DNA from: Deltaproteobacteria bacterium
GTDB lineage: Bacteria > Desulfobacterota > Desulfobacteria > Desulfobacterales > UBA11574
DNA: 11,875 nt
Direction of reading: 5' to 3'
NCBI GenBank assembly: GCA_019313505.1
Contig: JAFDBA010000123.1
Location: 1-11,875 of the forward strand
In this document: one piece after another, positions 7,567 through 11,875 of the stretch
Layout of the letters: each line of letters opens with the position of its first letter
How positions within the stretch are numbered: position 1 is the first letter of the stretch
The notes under the pieces: generated by a model
What the model saw: the letters and a program-made list of their open reading frames with translations, nothing else
Databases searched by the model: none
Told to the model about the DNA's origin: nothing
Made by a program: the position numbers and the translations under genes

Positions 7567-7582
7567 AGCAACACCCGTGCCA
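7567..7582 (-). promoter_or_regulatory. Sigma-54 (RpoN) -24/-12 promoter for the GAF-ATPase gene
   Basis: The minus strand reads TTGGCACGGGTGTTGCTG. It matches the sigma-54 consensus TGGCACG-N4-TTGC(A/T) at every conserved position with exact spacing: -24 GG at 7581-7580, -12 GC at 7569-7568. Transcription would begin near 7556, giving a leader of about 40 bases before the ATG at 7516. Expression would need an AAA+ enhancer-binding protein; PilR or NtrC-like regulators are known for pilus genes. No regulator gene or obvious enhancer repeat is in the window. Confidence 0.78.
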
Positions 7583-7736
7583 AAAAGAACTTCTCTTTTA
7601 AAATAAGCAGAATCTCAAATCAGTCTTTTGATCCTGAAGTACGCACAAGTTATCGGTTTTAAATGTATTTCAGACGATCATGAGAAAAGTAGTAAAATTT
7701 TCAAATCTTATGAATTGAAGAAGACGGGAAGGTTTG

Positions 7737-7913
7737 ATGAAGGAGATCAATATAAAATATGCCCAGAAAAATGTGCATCATGCACTAATTTCTGGGCATT
7801 GTGATAAAGAATATGCATCTATTGAAGGAATTTCTGAAGAGATAGAGAATTATTGCCTTAATAAGGCAATGGATGATGCTCAAAAAAACCCTCTTTTAAG
7901 CCGGTCTTCTTGA
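7737..7913 (+). CDS. Possible small protein of 58 residues, unrecognised
   Basis: This short ORF lies in the 459-base gap between the GAF-ATPase and SDR genes, on the opposite strand to both. It starts with ATG preceded by GGGAAGG about four bases upstream, which is a good ribosome binding site. It translates as MKEINIKYAQKN... and ends ...QKNPLLSRSS, and is mixed charged, with two cysteines and no membrane segment. I recognise no family. Two palindromes fall within it, so the same bases may instead serve as a structured or repeat element. A second 58-codon frame (7628-7804, TTG start, only a non-ATG start available) overlaps it and carries CPEKCASC. Either or both may be remnants, so treat this as tentative. 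Confidence 0.35.
   Translation: MKEINIKYAQKNVHHALISGHCDKEYASIEGISEEIENYCLNKAMDDAQKNPLLSRSS
7759..7799. repeat. Nested perfect inverted repeat (11-bp outer, 5-bp inner stem)
   Basis: ATGCCCAGAAA (7759-7769) is the exact reverse complement of TTTCTGGGCAT (7789-7799). Inside it GTGCAT-C-ATGCAC (7773-7785) is another perfect palindrome. As RNA it folds into an 11-bp stem, a 3x3 internal loop and a 5-bp stem with a TCA loop. It lies within the possible small ORF and has no T-run, so it is not a typical terminator. Confidence 0.7.
7852..7870. repeat. 19-bp odd palindrome
   Basis: ATTGCCTTA (7852-7860) and TAAGGCAAT (7862-7870) are perfect reverse complements around one central A. The size and symmetry suit a dimeric DNA-binding protein or a small hairpin; no regulator can be named. 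Confidence 0.55.
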
Positions 7914-7920
7914 ACAATAG

Positions 7921-7950
7921 ATTGAATACGACCTTTCAGGTCGTGTCAAT
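7921..7950. terminator. Stem-loop downstream of the SDR gene, possible terminator
   Basis: ATTGAATACGACCT (7921-7934), loop TTC and AGGTCGTGTCAAT (7938-7950) pair with one bulge. It starts 26 bases past the SDR stop in the direction of that gene and also just past the small ORF stop at 7913. There is no U-tract on either side, so intrinsic termination is uncertain. Confidence 0.45.
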
Positions 7951-7975
7951 CCTTACGGGTTATGCTTTGTCAAAG

Positions 7976-8737
7976 TTATGGATAATCTTGACGTGTGGGC
8001 CGAACGACAATGTCGCTGATATGTACATGGGGCGGCTGGGTAACAATATAGTGTATAGCGTTTGCCACGTCCTCTCCTGTCAACAATGGACCGAATCTTT
8101 CATTAAAACTATGCACCATCTCGTCGCTGTAGCCTGCCGCGGCCTGAAATCCGCTCAGTACGATCCCCGGTTCAACCAAAGAAACGCGAACCCCTTTCGG
8201 CCCTATCTCACGCCGCAAGCCTTCAGCCAACCCGTGTACGGCAAACTTGGAAGCCCCGTATACTGCGCTGAATGGCGATATATGCCGCCCAACAACCGAT
8301 CCGATTATGACGATGTCAGATGCCGATTTGGGATAAATGTTTTGCTGTACATCCACCATTTTCTGCGCAGCTTTTTGCAGAAGAGCGAGGGCGGCGCTCA
8401 CGTTGATTCTTAGAACATCCTCAAATTGAGACAGATCAACATCCTTGACAGATCCGCCCAGACCTCGACCTGCATTGGCAACGACTATGTCAGCCGCTTT
8501 GCCAAAGCGTTCAGTAGCTGAGGCAAAGAGCCGCTCCAACACAGTATTGTCGACAGCATTGCCGGCAACACCACAGAATGCGAAACCGATTTCATTTTCA
8601 AGCGCAGCCAGTTTTTCAGCGTTTCGCCCATTTCCGACCACGCCAAAGCCGGCATCGACGAACTTTCTCGCCAAGGCTTCTCCAATACCGGATGTGGTGC
8701 CGGTTACAATGGCAATACGTTTATATTTATCAGACAT
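7976..8737 (-). CDS. Classical short-chain dehydrogenase/reductase (SDR)
   Basis: A cytoplasmic NAD(P)(H)-dependent oxidoreductase with one Rossmann domain, similar in outline to YdfG-like hydroxy-acid or aldehyde/ketone dehydrogenases; the substrate is unknown. Numbered from the upstream ATG at 8743 (255 residues), it has the nucleotide motif TGTTSGIG at 14-21, NAG at 90-92, the complete catalytic tetrad Asn114, Ser149, Tyr162, Lys166 (YGASK), EPG at 191-193 and a YdfG-like tail VVRPTRQDYP. A GNGRN segment after the second strand (37-41) has an Arg that would fit NADP preference, which is inference. The start at 8737 (MSDKYKRIA) is preferred: AAGGAG at 8751-8746 is eight bases from it and only two from the ATG at 8743. 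The gene appears richer in G+C than its neighbours (36 of 60 bases at 8161-8220), consistent with separate acquisition. No partner gene identifies a pathway. Confidence 0.9.
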   Translation of the reverse strand: MSDKYKRIAIVTGTTSGIGEALARKFVDAGFGVVGNGRNAEKLAALENEIGFAFCGVAGNAVDNTVLERLFASATERFGKAADIVVANAGRGLGGSVKDVDLSQFEDVLRINVSAALALLQKAAQKMVDVQQNIYPKSASDIVIIGSVVGRHISPFSAVYGASKFAVHGLAEGLRREIGPKGVRVSLVEPGIVLSGFQAAAGYSDEMVHSFNERFGPLLTGEDVANAIHYIVTQPPHVHISDIVVRPTRQDYP

Positions 8738-8751
8738 ATTCATTTCTCCTT
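8735..8751 (-). promoter_or_regulatory. Ribosome binding site and double ATG of the SDR gene
   Basis: The minus strand reads AAGGAGAAATGAATATG. The strong AAGGAG is two bases from the first ATG and eight from the second, favouring the second as the start. Confidence 0.65.
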
Positions 8752-8801
8752 ATTGAGTAGTTATTAGTACCTCCAATAGGGATAACATCTAAACTGAGTA
8801 G

Positions 8802-8826
8802 CCTCGTGGAGCGCAGTTTCACGAGG
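8802..8826. repeat. Inverted repeat upstream of the SDR gene
   Basis: CCTCGTG (8802-8808) and CACGAGG (8820-8826) are perfect 7-bp arms around an 11-base loop, with partial pairing beyond (TAG outside on both arms). It lies about 60 bases upstream of the SDR start and 28 bases past the antitoxin stop. It could be an operator or a weak transcript end for the antitoxin gene; there is no T-run. Confidence 0.45.
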
Positions 8827-8853
8827 TCTATCTCTATTGATTTGTTCTGCATT

Positions 8854-9072
8854 TTATGGTGTCCAATTTAGGGAAAGCTTACGGTTTGATTGAACGCAAT
8901 CACGTAAATATAAATTAATTAAATTTTGATATGGAACACCGGTTTCCTCAGCCAAATTTTTAAAATGCTCTATGATATCTACACCTATCCGAATGGTCAC
9001 CTGCTTTTTTAAATTTTTTGCATAAGGATTTTTACGTCCTTTCATTTTATCAAAATCATATTCTTTTCTCAT
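8854..9072 (-). CDS. BrnA/CopG-like ribbon-helix-helix antitoxin, apparently without its toxin
   Basis: A 72-residue DNA-binding antitoxin of the BrnA type. The N-terminus (EYDFDKMKGRKNPYAKNLKK) is the segment that usually contacts the toxin and precedes the fold; QVTIRIGVDIIEHFKNLAEE (about 24-43) gives the ribbon and first helix, and GVPYQNLINLYLRDC (45-59) the second helix, all typical of the family. The ATG at 9072 has a strong GGGAGG five bases upstream. In a normal module a BrnT RNase toxin gene of about 90 codons lies immediately upstream and overlaps or abuts brnA. Here the upstream 102 bases hold only a palindrome, then a truncated pRiA4b-like ORF, and no BrnT frame follows downstream, so it looks like an orphan. 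RHH antitoxins usually repress their own promoter. Confidence 0.8.
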   Translation of the reverse strand: MRKEYDFDKMKGRKNPYAKNLKKQVTIRIGVDIIEHFKNLAEETGVPYQNLINLYLRDCVQSNRKLSLNWTP

Positions 9073-9126
9073 TATGACCTCCCGAAATATACTGTTTGTT
9101 CTTTTTTATGCGATGCTCAGGGGTAG

Positions 9127-9169
9127 CGCGGTTTTTTGCGCCATCCTTTGCAGCAGGATGTTAACCGCG
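9127..9169. repeat. Nested palindrome between the pRiA4b-like fragment and the antitoxin
   Basis: The outer arms CGCGGTT (9127-9133) and AACCGCG (9163-9169) and the inner arms CATCCT (9142-9147) and AGGATG (9155-9160) are perfect. On the + strand ATTTTT follows at 9170-9175. It lies six bases beyond the stop of the short ORF at 9175. It may be a terminator, an operator for the antitoxin or a REP-like element. Confidence 0.6.
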
Positions 9170-9174
9170 ATTTT

Positions 9175-9324
9175 TCATTCATATTCTTCTTCATCATCGT
9201 ATCTGTCGAATGACTGGAAGATAGCATCGTGAAAATCATCAAAAGTACAATTCTCAGATGCCTCAATTATTCGATAAAGCTTTGGTATCCCTATTATGGA
9301 AACTCTGAACTGGTATATTTTCAT
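9175..9324 (-). pseudogene. pRiA4b ORF-3-like N-terminal fragment, 49 residues
   Basis: This short ORF starts two bases after the metallophosphoesterase stop, with AGGAA seven bases ahead of its ATG. It begins MKIYQFRVSIIGIPKLYRII and continues through NCTFDDFHDAIFQSFDRYD. That matches the start of the plasmid pRiA4b ORF-3-like domain (PF07929): an initial beta strand, the P-x-x-x-R-x-I segment, then TxxDFHxAIxxxFDRYD. Family members run well past 100 residues, typically continuing with HLYSF-like sequence. Here the frame becomes DEEEYE and stops, and a palindrome follows at once. I infer a 3'-truncated remnant, although the intact start and ribosome binding site mean a short product could still be made. 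The function of the family is not established. Confidence 0.6.
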
Positions 9325-9326
9325 TT

Positions 9327-10598
9327 TTATATTCCTATGCCGTTAACCCGGCATGAAACGCGGCGGCTTTTTGCCGTCGCTCTTCCGGGTAAAGACACCA
9401 TTCGCTCCAATTTGATCAGGGTGATCTCTGAAGGAGCGCCCACACGTACCGGTGGTCCCCAGTAACCGGTTCCTCGACTCACATAGATATGCGTGTTCTT
9501 GTACTTATGAAGACCGGATATAAAGGGCTGATTCAAGCCCACAATCAAATTCCAGGGATAAAATTGACCACCATGGGTGTGCCCGGATATCTGCAAATCA
9601 AAACCGGCTCTTGCGGCATCAAATATACTTTTGGGCTGGTGGGCCAGCAGTATTTTTACGTCCGCCGCCGGAGCGCCTGCAACCGCTTTAATCGGATCAG
9701 ATCGGTGTGTGTGTAAAAAATTACCCCCGCGATAATCGGTTACGCCTGCCAGAACCAAGCTTCCCTGACCGCGGTTAATCATACGATATTCATTCAATAA
9801 AATGGAAAACCCAAGGCGCTTTATTTGGGTTACCCAATCAATTACGCCGGAATAATATTCATGATTGCCGGTGACAAAAAAGTTGCCTTGAGCAGATTTG
9901 ATATTTTTCAGAGGCGCCACGTCGTCGGATAACTGGCTTATGGTTCCATCTACCAAATCGCCCGTGAGTGCGAAGATATCCGCATTCAGGCTGTTGACTA
10001 CCTCAACAACTTTTTCTACGTAGGGCCGCCGAATCGTCGGACTGACATGCAGGTCTGTTACCTGAACGATTCTAAAACCATCAAAATCTTCCGGCAGTGC
10101 GGGGATCGCAATTTGCACTTCCTTTACTTCAGGCACCTGTTTTGCTTCTACAATACCATATCCGGTAGTCAAAGAGGCCGTTGCCATAATACCATAATTC
10201 ATGGAATTCACAAGGAAGCCCCTGCGAGATGGATTTTCAGGAATGGCTGGGTCGGCTTTTCCATGGGGGTTCGCTGGCAACATTCGCTTAAGCGTATTCA
10301 AAAAAGCGACCGGCAAACAGAGAACATCGCGTATGACAAGAAACGTAAAAATAAAACTTAAGAAACCAAGCCCCAGATATCCGGTCCATACCAGGATATC
10401 TATGCCTTGGTTATTCATCCCATACCTGCGAAGCATAATGGTAATAGGGGATATAAAAAAAATGATGACGATCCCTGTAGCCACGGCAAGTTTCCGGATT
10501 CGACTAAAAGATGTCATTCCCAAAAGGCGACTGGTGATATAAAAAGCGACCAATCCCGAAAAAATAAAAAAGATACTCAAAAACAATAATAAATTCAT
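9327..10598 (-). CDS. YaeI/YkuE-type membrane metallophosphoesterase
   Basis: A calcineurin-like phosphoesterase of the YaeI/YkuE group, anchored at the cytoplasmic membrane; relatives hydrolyse phosphodiester or lipid-linked phosphate substrates, but the substrate here is unknown. Of 423 residues, about 1-100 hold three or four hydrophobic segments (near 3-22, 37-57, 67-100). A twin-arginine-like SRRGFLV (124-130) follows, then a weakly hydrophobic stretch to about 150 and the catalytic domain from about 160. Metal ligands are complete: TDLHVS (Asp182, His184), GDLVDG (Asp214), GNHEYY (Asn245, His246), LLAHQP (His320) and SGHTHGGQ (His340, His342). The start ATG overlaps the upstream methyltransferase stop (ATGA), so it needs no strong ribosome binding site of its own and is probably coupled. 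The Arg-rich tail after EITLIKLE (about 391-398) is encoded by a palindromic element and is not part of the family fold. Confidence 0.9.
   Translation of the reverse strand: MNLLLFLSIFFIFSGLVAFYITSRLLGMTSFSRIRKLAVATGIVIIFFISPITIMLRRYGMNNQGIDILVWTGYLGLGFLSFIFTFLVIRDVLCLPVAFLNTLKRMLPANPHGKADPAIPENPSRRGFLVNSMNYGIMATASLTTGYGIVEAKQVPEVKEVQIAIPALPEDFDGFRIVQVTDLHVSPTIRRPYVEKVVEVVNSLNADIFALTGDLVDGTISQLSDDVAPLKNIKSAQGNFFVTGNHEYYSGVIDWVTQIKRLGFSILLNEYRMINRGQGSLVLAGVTDYRGGNFLHTHRSDPIKAVAGAPAADVKILLAHQPKSIFDAARAGFDLQISGHTHGGQFYPWNLIVGLNQPFISGLHKYKNTHIYVSRGTGYWGPPVRVGAPSEITLIKLERMVSLPGRATAKSRRVSCRVNGIGI
9346..9390. repeat. Palindromic element inside the 3' end of the metallophosphoesterase gene
   Basis: ACCCGG (9346-9351) pairs with CCGGGT (9385-9390). 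Inside it GCGGCGGC (9360-9367) pairs with GCCGTCGC (9373-9380) around TTTTT, with only one G-T wobble. The element encodes much of the last 20 residues of the metallophosphoesterase, beyond the normal end of that family, suggesting an insertion that extended the reading frame. Confidence 0.65.
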
Positions 10599-11173
10599 CT
10601 TGTATTTTTAAAAATAAACGCATCAAAAAAAGCCCCCTCCGTTTTCTGAAATGCCAAATTAAGTCCTTGGGCATATTCATACGGATCGGCCGCATCAGAA
10701 TGTGAAGGATATTTTTCCCTAATCCTTTGAATTCCCTTTTGATTGGGTTCTAAAAAACAAATAATTGCATTGGATTTAGATATACGAATACATTCTTGAA
10801 ATACATTGACCCGATACGCCGTATCGATATGGTGAAAGGAACCCAAGAAGAAAATCCCATCGAACGTATTATGCTCAAACGGCATGTCTTTGGCATCAAA
10901 AGCTTTAAATTGAATCAAATGATCAACATTTACTTTTTTGGCATTTTTGAACCAATCTTCTTTTGCATATACAGAATGATCGTCTTTGGGCTCCCCCGTT
11001 AGTACTTCATAGCCGTTTAATGCAAGGGTTATGGCCATACTTCCTGTTCCGGTCCCCACATCCAATATTTTCGCATGTTTCGGCAATTTCAAATCTTGAA
11101 CAACCGTATTCGCGAGGTCAGATGCAAAAGCAAATTGTTGGCCTAAAATTTCTCTGGCTTGGGTGATATTCAT
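10595..11173 (-). CDS. Class I SAM-dependent methyltransferase
   Basis: A 192-residue soluble Rossmann-fold methyltransferase of the Methyltransf_11/25 type; the acceptor is unknown. Motif I is ILDVGTGTGSMAI (36-48). The acidic end of strand 2 is unusual (LTGEPKDD, 58-65). Motif II/III is seen as FDAKDMPFEHNTFDGIFFLG (92-111) with FHHI (113-116) after it, and the later strand is NAIICFLEPN (135-144). The ATG at 11173 has AGGGA about seven bases upstream. Its TGA overlaps the ATG of the metallophosphoesterase by four bases, so the two are very likely made from one transcript. The 109 bases upstream, down to the vapC stop, are AT-rich near the start and hold no confident promoter. The C-terminus is short relative to some family members but the core is complete. 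Confidence 0.88.
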   Translation of the reverse strand: MNITQAREILGQQFAFASDLANTVVQDLKLPKHAKILDVGTGTGSMAITLALNGYEVLTGEPKDDHSVYAKEDWFKNAKKVNVDHLIQFKAFDAKDMPFEHNTFDGIFFLGSFHHIDTAYRVNVFQECIRISKSNAIICFLEPNQKGIQRIREKYPSHSDAADPYEYAQGLNLAFQKTEGAFFDAFIFKNTR

Positions 11174-11282
11174 TTCAATTTCCCTTTTTTACATTCATAT
11201 TTTTTTATATCAAATTTATATTCACTTATCACACCTCACCATCGGCTTCTGCGGTCAAGTGCAGCAGATTGTTCTGTGATTC

Positions 11283-11687
11283 CTATTTAACCCAATTTTC
11301 GACTTTCAAATTTTTGACTCGCTTGAATTCCTTTTCATTGTTACTAATTAAAACTAAATTTCTGCTTAAGGCATGAGCCGCAATCAGCAGGTCGAGTGGA
11401 CCGATAGGCTCCCCGTGTTTCTCTAATTGAGCACAAATATCTCCATAAATAGTGGCAGCAATTTCATCGTATGGAAGGATTTCAAGTGGAGAAAGAAATT
11501 CTTCGATGCGCTGTTTGTTTAACCTGCGATTTTTGCTTTTACTGACTCCATGCTGCAATTCTGAAACTGTGATTGTTGACACACCAATTTCGCCAACATC
11601 AAACTGCTTAAACTTGTGAATGATCCCTATCGGGCATTTATTCATTATGTAAATACAGATATTGGTATCAATTAAATATTTAATCAA
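11283..11687 (-). CDS. vapC: VapC-type PIN-domain ribonuclease toxin
   Basis: The toxin of a type II VapBC module, a magnesium-dependent PIN-domain endoribonuclease; close relatives cut the anticodon loop of initiator tRNA-fMet. The 134 residues match the family length. Conserved acidic positions are Asp7 in LIDTN, Glu43 in SELQHGV, Asp99 in GPLDLLIAAHAL, and the NNEKEFKRV segment at 116-124 followed by the standard ending LKVENWV. The start is TTG at 11687, overlapping the antitoxin reading frame by eight bases, with a GA-rich stretch just upstream that can act as ribosome binding site. This tight overlap couples toxin translation to antitoxin translation. No defect is seen, so it is probably active. 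Confidence 0.93.
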   Translation of the reverse strand: MIKYLIDTNICIYIMNKCPIGIIHKFKQFDVGEIGVSTITVSELQHGVSKSKNRRLNKQRIEEFLSPLEILPYDEIAATIYGDICAQLEKHGEPIGPLDLLIAAHALSRNLVLISNNEKEFKRVKNLKVENWVK

Positions 11688-11875
11688 GGCTCTCTCTCTC
11701 TTGTTGTAACTCCGGCTGATTTCTTTCAGTCATAAATGGTTCTTTATATTTCATTAAATTTTTTTCCCAAAGATCCCACATAGATTGATTTTTAGAAATT
11801 AATAATACCCCTCCAGCCACTTTTTTTATATAGACCTCATTTCCCTCAAATCTATAGACTTTGGGTAAGCGAACT
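11680..11875 (-). CDS. vapB: VapB antitoxin, C-terminal part (5' end beyond the window)
   Basis: The frame is open from the right edge and gives 64 residues before TAA at 11680. It begins VRLPKVYRFEGNEVYIKKVA, which is the second half of the AbrB/SpoVT-type DNA-binding domain of VapB (SQAVRLPK...F...EV.I.K), followed by the toxin-binding tail SMWDLWEKN, PFMTERNQPELQQERESLD. The ERxQPxLQxRE tail is typical of VapB partners of this VapC type. Only the first roughly 10-15 residues are likely missing. The antitoxin neutralises VapC by placing its tail in the active site and with VapC represses the shared promoter, which would lie outside the window. A (CT)5-type run at 11690-11701 lies in its last codons. 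Confidence 0.9.
   Translation of the reverse strand, partial: VRLPKVYRFEGNEVYIKKVAGGVLLISKNQSMWDLWEKNLMKYKEPFMTERNQPELQQERESLD

Noticed and set aside
7628..7804. Cysteine-motif ORF (CPEKCASC) as a radical SAM or zinc protein
   Set aside because: Only 58 codons with a TTG start, no ribosome binding site, and the motif is at the C-terminal end; a radical SAM domain would need about 200 more residues.
7910..8413. + strand ORF of 167 codons
   Set aside because: It lies antisense to the SDR gene, whose motifs and ribosome binding site are clear; the protein looks like a shadow frame.
9127..9390. Integron attC sites around the short pRiA4b-like ORF
   Set aside because: The nested palindromes and GTTAACC boxes recall attC, but the core sites do not fit GTTRRRY/RYYYAAC and no integrase or cassette array is present.
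11174..11282. Sigma-70 promoter for the methyltransferase (TTGACC and TATAAA-like boxes)
   Set aside because: The TTGACC box has no acceptable -10 box at 16-18 bases and the TATAAA has no -35 partner, so I could not support a specific site.

Overview
The window looks like chromosomal sequence from a mesophilic Desulfobacterota bacterium, probably a Desulfobacterales-type sulfate reducer. This is an inference from the protein families (a GAF-fused GspE/PilB-type ATPase, an M48-TPR membrane protease, a MinD-like ATPase), moderate base composition, a strong sigma-54 promoter match and abundant dispersed intergenic inverted repeats. No rRNA, tRNA, transposase, CRISPR array or phage gene was seen.

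Left part, + strand (1-5059): a MinD/ParA-family ATPase cut at or within its start codon; a repeat-bearing gap; then maf (nucleotide pyrophosphatase), yggS (PLP homeostasis protein) and queH (epoxyqueuosine reductase), with yggS and queH overlapping by one base; then a membrane M48 metalloprotease with a C-terminal TPR region. The protease gene is bracketed by two inverted copies of a composite repeat: 107 identical bases in two blocks (33 + 74), with 28 extra bases in the left copy. The left copy supplies the last codons and stop of queH, and repeat-like units also form the stop of the protease gene.

Middle (5204-7975): on the minus strand, a GAF-domain GspE/PilB-type secretion or pilus ATPase, converging on the protease gene and preceded by a near-ideal sigma-54 promoter. 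Upstream lies a 459-base gap holding one possible 58-residue ORF on the + strand and several nested palindromes.

Right part, minus strand (7976-11875): a classical short-chain dehydrogenase, an apparently orphan BrnA-type antitoxin, a truncated pRiA4b ORF-3-like ORF between two strong palindromes, a YaeI-type membrane metallophosphoesterase translationally coupled to an upstream SAM-dependent methyltransferase, and a VapBC toxin-antitoxin module running off the right edge. This half has an accessory character: TA genes, a gene fragment, palindromes and a gene of apparently higher GC content.

I do not see a clear new multi-gene defence or biosynthetic system. The best candidates for something undescribed are the repeat pair around the protease gene, the sigma-54-controlled orphan GAF-ATPase, and the palindrome-rich gaps at 7.7-7.95 kb and 9.1-9.4 kb.
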